A DNA stretch of 64,000 bases from the NCBI RefSeq assembly GCF_012277295.1, contig NZ_CP051156.1:434001-498000 (forward strand), in the 5' to 3' direction. Below, piece by piece: positions 57,332-64,000 of the stretch. The notes below the pieces were generated by a model. It did no database searches. It was not told the DNA's origin and saw only the letters and a list, made by a program, of their open reading frames with translations. The stretch comes from Wolbachia endosymbiont of Ctenocephalides felis wCfeT. Lineage in GTDB: Bacteria; Pseudomonadota; Alphaproteobacteria; Rickettsiales; Anaplasmataceae. Numbering within the stretch: the stretch's first letter is position 1; every line of letters starts with the position of its first letter. The translations under genes and the position numbers were made by a program.

Positions 57332-57967
57332 ATGATATCTAAAGTAGTAAGCGCGATACAAAGTAATTTGTTGGTGTGCTTTCCAACGGAGACGGTGTAT
57401 GCGCTTGCTTGCAATGCGCTGAATAGTGAAGCTATAGAGGAAATATACAAAGTAAAAAAACGCTCTCAAAATAAGCCACTATCCATATTTGTTAGTAGCG
57501 TTTGCGATCTGATGAAAATAGCAGAAGTGAAAAAAGAATATATCAGCTTAGTTAACCATTTTTCTCCGGGGCCAATTACCTATATTTTGCCACTGAAAAA
57601 CGGAGTGTTACCAAGCAAGTTCTTTAAAAATAGCATAGGTATTAGAATACCCAATCATTGGACAGCGATTTCAATACTAAATCAACTGAAAGCTCAGATA
57701 ATTGCAACTAGCATAAATATCTCAGGAGAAAAGAGCGTATGCAGAGCCGGTGATATACCACAAGATATTAGGCAACATTTATCTGCGGTAATTGAAGATG
57801 ACGAGTTAGTTTCTGGTATGGAATCAACTATTATTGACTTAACTAAAGATGAAATTAGGATTATAAGGAAAGGTAAAATTTCGCTGCAGACGATAAATAA
57901 TGTATTAAGAAGAGAAAATGAAAAAAGTTATAGGTCATACTCAAGCCAAAAAGAAATTAATGGATAA
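57332..57967 (+). CDS. tsaC: Threonylcarbamoyl-AMP synthase (YrdC/TsaC)
   Basis: 211 aa, YrdC domain only (no Sua5 extension). It makes the TC-AMP used for t6A37 in ANN-decoding tRNAs. FPTETVYALACNA, KKRSQNKPLSIFV, FSPGPITYIL and the IATSINISGE motif are visible. It overlaps holB by 50 bp, an unusually long overlap in a different frame. Confidence 0.9.
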   Translation: MISKVVSAIQSNLLVCFPTETVYALACNALNSEAIEEIYKVKKRSQNKPLSIFVSSVCDLMKIAEVKKEYISLVNHFSPGPITYILPLKNGVLPSKFFKNSIGIRIPNHWTAISILNQLKAQIIATSINISGEKSVCRAGDIPQDIRQHLSAVIEDDELVSGMESTIIDLTKDEIRIIRKGKISLQTINNVLRRENEKSYRSYSSQKEING

Positions 57968-58748
57968 CTTATCTGTCCAGTCTTGGCTAATTTGTGGTAA
58001 AAAAGGCATAGGGAAGGCAACACTTGCAAAATCTTTTGCCAACTGGCTACTTATAAAAAGCTACGATGAGGAGGCATTAGACTTGCATGTTGTTGATGGA
58101 GATACAATTGGAGTTGAGAAAGTCAGAGAAATGAAAAATTTTCTGTACCTAAGCCCTATTCAATCAGAATATAAAATAGTTGTGATAGATAGCTTAGAAG
58201 AGATGACCAATAATGCTAAAAATACAATATTAAAAATATTAGAGGAGCCGCCGAAAAATTCTAAAATACTTATCATTAGTCACAAACCATATAATATACA
58301 AACTACAATCCTATGTCGGTGCTTTCAGTTAAATTTGATGCCATTGACTTTAGATGAAACGAGGGAAGTTATTTCGTCTCAGTGCAAATTAGATGAGCAA
58401 ACATTTAACGAGGTAACAGCACTGTTTCCTGGTGTGCCAGGCGTGATAATAAATGCAATAGATAACAATTCTTATGAGTCATATAAATATTTTCATGCGC
58501 TCTTTCAAAATCTAAATAACTATGAAATAATTAATAAAGTAATCAGTAGCGAAATTGAGCTGGAATTGGCATCTCATATGATTCAGATTTTCATTTTAGA
58601 GAGTATAAAAAAGAAAGCAGGTAATGCTGAAATTCTGCTACATCAATGGAGGCAGATAGACGAGCTCTTTATTGCTGCAAAGCAATTTCATTTAGATAGA
58701 AAGCATGTCTTAGCCAATGCGGTGAACATTATAACTTCAGCTTTTTAA
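57918..58748 (+). CDS. holB: DNA polymerase III delta' subunit
   Basis: 276 aa. Clamp-loader subunit. Walker A CGKKGIGKATLAKS, the zinc-free DnaX-like fold with VVIDSLEEMTNNAKNTILKILEEPP, and SRC-like LCRCFQLNL. dnaX itself lies at the right end of the window. The start ATG follows AGAAG. Length is normal for the shorter Rickettsiales form. Confidence 0.88.
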   Translation: MKKVIGHTQAKKKLMDNLSVQSWLICGKKGIGKATLAKSFANWLLIKSYDEEALDLHVVDGDTIGVEKVREMKNFLYLSPIQSEYKIVVIDSLEEMTNNAKNTILKILEEPPKNSKILIISHKPYNIQTTILCRCFQLNLMPLTLDETREVISSQCKLDEQTFNEVTALFPGVPGVIINAIDNNSYESYKYFHALFQNLNNYEIINKVISSEIELELASHMIQIFILESIKKKAGNAEILLHQWRQIDELFIAAKQFHLDRKHVLANAVNIITSAF

Positions 58749-58812
58749 GTATAATACTTTTGACATAATTTTGTGATAAAATCCTGTCAATTTAATACTT
58801 AAAGTATACAAA

Positions 58813-59604
58813 TTGACTGATTCATTAACCGTATGGCAATCAATAGAAATTCTGACAAAAGCCATATTAAATATGCAAGAAGAATTGAGCTTAATTAAGA
58901 ATATAAATCCAGATCAGAACGTAACCTTAGAAAAGGGAAAGGAGTTATCAAACAACATTTATGAAGCAAAACTTAAGCTGAATGGTGAATTTTACATAGC
59001 TACTTTGTCAAAAATTGGCTATCGAATTTCCAATGGCGCGCTAATTGTGCGCAATCATGTTACAGCAGAAGAAATAAAAATTCCTAAAGAATTCCGTTAT
59101 CTTAAAGTTGTAAGTCCAGATAATGGTGATCGTAAGTTAACGTTTTGTAATGTATTAGGTAATGAATTTTTTGAATATAAAAAGTATGATCCACAGTTTT
59201 CTAGCATTCCAAATGATTATAAATTTGTAGATTTTGGTAGTATAAGTAAGGCTCACAATGCAAAGTTTAAAGAGCATATTGGTCATGCACCCTCATTTTT
59301 CGCTGCAGAATGGCCGATTGAACCTGGATCTCAAAATCATTCGATTGTTTTGTTTGGGCTAAATAAATGCGGTAAAGGTAAAAAAATTGAGATGTTGACC
59401 GATGAATTTGGTTACTTTGATGATCAAGGTAATTTCAATTATTGTAATTATCATAAAAGTGCAACAAGTAGCATTTATGATCCTGGAAAATTCGATGTGA
59501 AAATGATAAGCTTAGATGTGAGTAAAATTGATAAATTTTACCTGATTGCAGAGCAGGGTAATATTGTTCTTAACCCTATCTTAGAAAATTTAGGTATATT
59601 CTAA
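58813..59604 (+). CDS. Hypothetical protein
   Basis: 263 aa from a TTG; the ribosome site is weak. No signal peptide or membrane segment. Residues ~1-30 look helical; the rest is mixed with many aromatic and charged residues (RKLTFCNVLGNEFFEYKKYD, SFFAAEWPIEPGSQNH). It lies between holB and the VirB8-like gene, possibly in one operon. Family not recognised. Confidence 0.55.
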   Translation: MTDSLTVWQSIEILTKAILNMQEELSLIKNINPDQNVTLEKGKELSNNIYEAKLKLNGEFYIATLSKIGYRISNGALIVRNHVTAEEIKIPKEFRYLKVVSPDNGDRKLTFCNVLGNEFFEYKKYDPQFSSIPNDYKFVDFGSISKAHNAKFKEHIGHAPSFFAAEWPIEPGSQNHSIVLFGLNKCGKGKKIEMLTDEFGYFDDQGNFNYCNYHKSATSSIYDPGKFDVKMISLDVSKIDKFYLIAEQGNIVLNPILENLGIF

Positions 59605-59631
59605 AGTTTTTTGGTTATTTGATTTTACGTT

Positions 59632-60282
59632 ATGGAAAGTAAATTGCTTGAGTCAGTAAGAAACAAAAGCTATTTCAATAAAGGAGTTGAATGGTACTGT
59701 CATAGGTATCTGTTCTGCGTGGCGGAAAGGTCCTGGCTTGCACTAATAACATCATCTCTTCTGGTATGCCTGTGTTTATTACTGCTTAACATATATTTAT
59801 TATTTCCCATGAAGAAGGACTTAAATTTTGTGAAGTATATGAATCACACGGAAGATGAGTTTTCTATAATGCATAAAATTGAATCTAATAAAAAAGATGA
59901 TGAATATACTGCTACAGCAAGGTATTTAATAAGCAAATATATTGAAATATATGAATCTAGTAAAATTGTTGAGCAAGAATATCAAGAAAATTTCATACGA
60001 AACAATTCTATACATAAGATTTATCAAAGCTTTCAGGATAAGAGGGGTGATTCATTAAGAAAAGTTACCAACATAAACGTAAAGGAGCTTTTGATCGATC
60101 GATCTGTTAAGAGCTTGGTGACATTTGCTGGCAATGCTACTGTAACTTTTATAACTGAGCAAGATAAGGATATGAAGAGCTATACCGCTGAGATTAGCTT
60201 CACTTTATCCAACCTTAGAGCAACAATGAATGGTGTTATACCATTTAAATTTATTGTTAGTGGTTATAAGTTGATGAAATGA
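59632..60282 (+). CDS. VirB8-like protein, solitary
   Basis: 216 aa. Short N-terminal tail, one membrane helix (~38-62, LALITSSLLVCLCLLLLNIYLLF), then a periplasmic domain with ARYLISKYIEIYESSKIVEQEYQENF, which fits the YxxxYVxxRE-like motif of VirB8, and an NTF2-like ending (FTLSNLRATMNGVIPFKFIVSGYKL). VirB8 is an assembly platform of type IV secretion. No other vir gene is nearby; Rickettsiales are known for duplicated, scattered VirB8. Assignment is by pattern. Confidence 0.6.
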   Translation: MESKLLESVRNKSYFNKGVEWYCHRYLFCVAERSWLALITSSLLVCLCLLLLNIYLLFPMKKDLNFVKYMNHTEDEFSIMHKIESNKKDDEYTATARYLISKYIEIYESSKIVEQEYQENFIRNNSIHKIYQSFQDKRGDSLRKVTNINVKELLIDRSVKSLVTFAGNATVTFITEQDKDMKSYTAEISFTLSNLRATMNGVIPFKFIVSGYKLMK

Positions 60283-60367
60283 GTTGAAAATTTATCAATC
60301 TGCATAAGTGATTAATATCATATTAATCATATTATGCTAACATACTAAAATAATAATAATTAATTAT

Positions 60368-60781
60368 ATGTCACACTATTCTCCATATTATCAACTTAGA
60401 GATGTACCATATGGATATCATAGCATGCACCGCTACTCACCAACTCAACAATCATATAGTAACAAACCAGAGGGTTATTCAGTGCTCCAAGATACTCTTG
60501 TAAAATTGGGTTACAATGAAGCAAAAAATCTACTGCAGAGCTCAATAGTTAGCATGGTTGCTCCTATGATGGAAAAGATAACGCAGAAAGTTGCGGTATT
60601 GGTAATTGAAGAGCTTAGAAATGAGCTTCTAGGTCCAATTCAAGATCTGATTAAAATGCACACAGAGCAGACTAAAGGATTAATAAATTCATATACAGAA
60701 CAAATACAAACATTAACAAAATTTGTAGAAAGTACTACAGACATGCCTTCTGTTGCATATAATACTACTGATTTATTGTAA
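60368..60781 (+). CDS. Hypothetical protein with amphipathic helices
   Basis: 137 aa. A Tyr/Ser-rich start (MSHYSPYYQLRDVPYGYHSMHRYSP) leads to a helical region (~45-125) with long amphipathic segments (LVKLGYNEAKNLLQSSIVSMVAPMMEKI). No signal peptide. No strong ribosome site. Function unknown; last gene before IS66 copy 7, which leaves it intact. Confidence 0.5.
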   Translation: MSHYSPYYQLRDVPYGYHSMHRYSPTQQSYSNKPEGYSVLQDTLVKLGYNEAKNLLQSSIVSMVAPMMEKITQKVAVLVIEELRNELLGPIQDLIKMHTEQTKGLINSYTEQIQTLTKFVESTTDMPSVAYNTTDLL

Positions 60782-60834
60782 ATAGCCTCACAAGCTGGTT
60801 TTTGTAAGATCTCTCTTTTACTGAAGGTTATATC

Positions 60835-62295
60835 GTATCCATTCAGCCGGGCGGTAAAATAAAGAGTAGACAAGGAATGCTAAAAAGGTAAACTAGAGTG
60901 GCTGTGAGGTAATATGGTTGATCTTTTAGAATTTTGCGAAAGTTTAAGCAGACTATAGAAAAGTTAGAAACAAAAATAGAAGAGCTTAAAGCAGAAAATA
61001 AAGCGCTAAGGATCGAAAACGCTGAGTTAAAAGAAAGGCTTGGCTTAAATTCAAAAAATTCATCTATACCAAGCTCCAAAGAATTATATAAGATGAGGGA
61101 AAATAAGCCAAAAAGTGACAGGAAAGTAGGAGCACAGGTTGGACATAAAGGCAGTTACCGCCCTAAAATGGAGGCAGATGAGATGGTAAAAATAGAACTG
61201 CCCAATACGTGTGAGTGCGGAGGAGAAATTGCGGTATCAAAAGATCCGTATACTCATCAAAAGGTCGATTTGCCGGAAATCAAGCCGTATGTAGTTGAAT
61301 ATCAACTAGAGCATGGACGTTGCAAAAGATGTGGAAAAAGAAAAAGTAGCAAGCTACAAGAAGGAGTAACTGCGGACACATTTGGTCCAAGAGTTAAGTC
61401 AGTAATTGCAGCATTAAGTGGATTTTACAAGAATTCGAAAAAAGAAGTGGCAAATATTATAAAGGACATTTTCAACCTGGATATCAGCGTCGGTAGTGTA
61501 TCAAATAGCGAGGCTAGAGTGGCAGAAAAATGCCAAGAAGCATATGAGCAAATTGAGGAAGAGGTAAGCAAGAGCAAAATTTTACATATCGATGAAACTA
61601 GCCATTACAACAAAGGTAAACAGGGCTGGTGCTGGATGTTTGCGAGCAAAATAGGAAGTGTGATCAAATTGACAGAGTCAAGAGGGATGAAAGTCCTGGA
61701 AAATAGTAAATTTGGAAAGAATAACAACCTAGTAGTGACCGACAGATATGCAGCTTACAACTACTTTTCCAGCAAGAAAAGGCAGGTCTGTTGGGCACAT
61801 TTAGCAAGAGATTTTGAAAGGTTGTCTCATAGTTGGAATAGCGAAGTGAAAGTTTTGGGGTATTATTTAAGGAATGTTGCTACTGAATTATTTGCATTGA
61901 AAAAAGCTCTGTTAAAGGATGAAATAGACACATTAAGGTTCATAAGAAGAGCAAGAAAATTACGCAAGCGAACGAGATATTACTTAAAGAATATATCAAA
62001 TTTACCCGAGGCAATTGGAGCGTCTCGAGTAGCAAAAAATATCATGAAATCGGATCTGATGATGTGGAAATTTTTGGACGATCCAGAAAATATTCCACTG
62101 ACAAACAACTATGCTGAGCGACAGATTCGGCATTACGTTGTTTACCGAAAAGTTTCATATTTTACACAATCGAAACGGGGAAATATGTTTCTTGAGAGGA
62201 TAATTTCATTGTACTTGACTTGGAGGCAAAAGAAGTTAAATCCTTTTCAAAACCTACTGGCTATTGCTTCTTAAGCCATACACCTGAATGGATAC
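60835..62295 (+). mobile_element. IS66-family element, copy 7
   Basis: 1,461 bp with a 9-bp direct repeat GGTTATATC on both sides (60826-60834 and 62296-62304). Only this copy keeps a clear duplication, so it looks the most recent. Confidence 0.93.
60934..62274 (+). CDS. IS66-family transposase, copy 7
   Basis: 446 aa with majority-type residues (CGGE, QLEHGRCKR) and the full DDE triad. With its target duplication it is the best candidate for an active IS66 copy here. Confidence 0.92.
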   Translation: MRKFKQTIEKLETKIEELKAENKALRIENAELKERLGLNSKNSSIPSSKELYKMRENKPKSDRKVGAQVGHKGSYRPKMEADEMVKIELPNTCECGGEIAVSKDPYTHQKVDLPEIKPYVVEYQLEHGRCKRCGKRKSSKLQEGVTADTFGPRVKSVIAALSGFYKNSKKEVANIIKDIFNLDISVGSVSNSEARVAEKCQEAYEQIEEEVSKSKILHIDETSHYNKGKQGWCWMFASKIGSVIKLTESRGMKVLENSKFGKNNNLVVTDRYAAYNYFSSKKRQVCWAHLARDFERLSHSWNSEVKVLGYYLRNVATELFALKKALLKDEIDTLRFIRRARKLRKRTRYYLKNISNLPEAIGASRVAKNIMKSDLMMWKFLDDPENIPLTNNYAERQIRHYVVYRKVSYFTQSKRGNMFLERIISLYLTWRQKKLNPFQNLLAIAS

Positions 62296-62354
62296 GGTTA
62301 TATCAAAGTAAGCAAGCTAAACTCTGTGGACAAAATTACGTTATGCAAGAGTCT

Positions 62355-63008
62355 TCAAAAGTCCAAGTCAGCATAATGCTTTGGAGGAGTTAAACCAGGA
62401 ATTCTTTCCAACAATATTTCGCGGAAGCAAGGTCTTGATTTTACAATAGAATACCATTCCTTTAGAATGTTACTTCTCTCCCAAGGAAAGCTATTTGCAT
62501 AATCCATTACGGAAATATGCGATGCCAGGGTAATATCAGCTAAAGTGAATTTATCGGTTGCAAGCCAACCGTTTTTATTAATTAAGTACTCAATGTACTC
62601 TATATGGCAGGATAGATTATGTTGAGCAGCATGAAGAAACCTGGAATCAGGACTGCGGTTAATTATTACTTTCTCATTCATAATATACTTAGTAACTTCA
62701 TTGTAAAATTTATTATCAAACCAGTTAATTAAAGCACGTATTTTAGATTTGGTTATGGCGGATGAATCAAGTAACCTAACACCACTATTGTAAGTTTCTT
62801 CTAGATACTCGCAGATAGCGCTGCTGTCTACTATAGTAGAATTGTTGTCTATCAACACTGGTATCTGACCTGTTGTATTAATTTTCATGAATTCCGAACG
62901 CTTTTCCCATGGATTTTCGTGTACTAGTTCACAGTCCAATTTTTTTTCCTTAAGAAGAGCTCTAACCTTTCGCGAGAACGGACAAAGAGAAAAGTAATAT
63001 AAAATCAT
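62355..63008 (-). CDS. Glutathione S-transferase family protein
   Basis: 217 aa from the ATG at 63008 (MILYYFSLCPFSRKVR), the natural start of the thioredoxin-like domain; 26 more codons are open upstream but look non-native. The N-domain (~1-75) has CPFSRKV and GQIPVLIDNN ... VDSSAICEYLEE (glutathione-binding). The helical C-domain ends with FTLADITLAS. The CPFS active site suggests a cysteine-type (omega- or glutaredoxin-like) GST. Its substrate is not known. Confidence 0.82.
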   Translation of the reverse strand: MILYYFSLCPFSRKVRALLKEKKLDCELVHENPWEKRSEFMKINTTGQIPVLIDNNSTIVDSSAICEYLEETYNSGVRLLDSSAITKSKIRALINWFDNKFYNEVTKYIMNEKVIINRSPDSRFLHAAQHNLSCHIEYIEYLINKNGWLATDKFTLADITLASHISVMDYANSFPWERSNILKEWYSIVKSRPCFREILLERIPGLTPPKHYADLDF

Positions 63009-63177
63009 ACATGCATAACCTGTAAAACCTAATGTAGCTTGCCAAACAAAAAAATAAAGTATATATTTTATAAGGTATGCAGGCAAAAACTCTGTAACTT
63101 GGTCAGATCAGAAATGAAGCAGCCACATCAGAATCTTTTTGGGTTGCATACCTATTCTTTATTTTTTATCTTAAGCT

Positions 63178-64000
63178 ATGAACATAGCATTAAAATATCG
63201 TCCCAATAATTTTAAAGATTTAATAGGTCAAGATGTGTTGGTGCGTATACTAGAGAATGCTTTTTCTCTAAATAAAATACCACAAGCTATATTGCTTTCG
63301 GGCAGCAGTGGGGTTGGTAAAACCACAACTGCAAGGATAATAGCCTTGTGTTTGAATTGCTCACAAGGACCAACTTTTAAGCCTTGTGGATCTTGTAAAA
63401 ATTGCTTGGCAATAAAAAATTCAAGCCATCCAGATGTTATTGAAATTGATGCAGCAAGCCACACTAGTATTGACGATGTTAAGGTGATTCTTAGGGATAT
63501 CTGTTACTCGCCCATAAGTTCTAAATTTAAAGTTTATATTATAGATGAAGTACATATGTTATCCAATAGCGCATTTAATGCGCTGCTTAAAACCTTAGAA
63601 GAACCACCATCCAGTGTAAAGTTCATTTTAGCAACTACAGAAATAAAAAAAATACCAATTACTATTACTGCGCGTTGCCAAAGGTTTGATTTGCATAATA
63701 TCTCTACTGATAAGATAGTAGAGCGCTTAAGAGATGTTGCACAAAAAGAAAATTATTTTATTGAAAATGAAGCATTAGAGTTAATAGCACGCCACTCTGG
63801 AAATTCAATGCGCAATGCTTTATTCCTCATGAATCAAGCAGTGCTATATAGTAAAGATGGAGCAATATCCACCGCAAATATAACCAACATACTTGGTTTG
63901 GTAGATAAAGACATTATATTTGACTTGTTGGAAGCAGTATTAGATGGTGATTTGAAGAAAGGATTAATGATCTTTGATAAAGTAGCAAAAACAACCAATC
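63178..64000 (+). CDS. dnaX: DNA polymerase III gamma/tau subunit, 5' part
   Basis: The frame runs from ATG 63178 to the window edge without a stop (274 residues seen). It is the AAA+ motor of the clamp loader. N-terminus ALKYRPNNFKDLIGQD, Walker A GSSGVGKTTT, zinc-binding cysteines (CLNC ... CGSCKNC), Walker B YIIDEVHML, and sensor 1 ILATTEIKKIP with TARCQRFD. No damage in the part seen. Confidence 0.96.
   Translation, partial: MNIALKYRPNNFKDLIGQDVLVRILENAFSLNKIPQAILLSGSSGVGKTTTARIIALCLNCSQGPTFKPCGSCKNCLAIKNSSHPDVIEIDAASHTSIDDVKVILRDICYSPISSKFKVYIIDEVHMLSNSAFNALLKTLEEPPSSVKFILATTEIKKIPITITARCQRFDLHNISTDKIVERLRDVAQKENYFIENEALELIARHSGNSMRNALFLMNQAVLYSKDGAISTANITNILGLVDKDIIFDLLEAVLDGDLKKGLMIFDKVAKTTN

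Noticed and set aside
63009-63086. Longer start for the GST gene at 63086
   Set aside because: The extra 26 residues are hydrophobic and unlike GSTs, whose fold begins at MILYYFSLCPFSRK.
1-64000. CRISPR array, prophage module, toxin-antitoxin pair or cif-like gene pair
   Set aside because: No regular spaced repeats, phage structural genes, or paired genes with the relevant motifs were found.

Overview
The window is AT-rich, gene-dense bacterial DNA that reads as a piece of an obligate intracellular alphaproteobacterium (Rickettsiales), almost certainly an arthropod Wolbachia. The grounds are: ankyrin-repeat and pentapeptide-repeat genes, a solitary VirB8-like gene, HemJ and ATP-grasp type GshA, dispersed CCCAGTG/CACTGGG hairpin repeats, many broken genes, and a very heavy load of near-identical insertion sequences. 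The strain cannot be named from the sequence alone. No rRNA, tRNA, CRISPR array, phage module or replication origin was recognised.

Thirteen IS copies make up about a quarter of the window. Seven are a 1,461-bp IS66-family element (single 446-aa transposase, ends GTATCCATTCAG). Five are a 1,090-bp IS5-family, IS903-like element (318-aa transposase, ends GGCTTTGTTGCAT, 9-bp target duplications). One is an 855-bp IS5-family element resembling ISWpi1, whose transposase is split over two frames. They truncate or split at least five genes.

Layout. 1-9257: an IS cassette in which a 1.8-kb core (maf, infA and a broken gene) is flanked by long inverted IS903-like/IS66 arms, followed by a 3'-truncated ankyrin gene. 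9393-21308: mostly housekeeping (addB, pdhA, hemJ, gshA, hslV-hslU, guaA) with hypothetical genes and a nonsense-mutated Rpn/PD-(D/E)XK gene. 21366-31697: accessory region with a membrane-spanning helicase-like gene cut by an IS, an overlapping pair of secreted pentapeptide-repeat and ankyrin genes, a coiled-coil membrane protein, a truncated BON protein, surE, and a repeat-rich gap. 33177-39461: tgt, nuoE, penicillin-binding protein 2, a polysaccharide deacetylase with an in-frame stop, and a frameshifted comM. 41096-45138: fabF-acpP facing ispA-FKBP-rnc. 47076-57293: effector-like proteins, uvrB and a gene split cleanly by an IS. 57332-64000: tsaC-holB-hypothetical-virB8-like-hypothetical, a GST and the start of dnaX.

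The intact genes serve core functions: fatty-acid and isoprenoid supply, GMP synthesis, pyruvate oxidation, NADH oxidation, glutathione, proteolysis, DNA replication and repair, and tRNA modification. The accessory genes (secreted repeat proteins, Ser-rich proteins) are candidates for host interaction, but that is inference. The clearest novelty is structural: a possibly invertible essential-gene cassette, IS903-like insertions at hairpin repeats, a conserved overlapping start arrangement in the IS66 element, and very recent gene decay.
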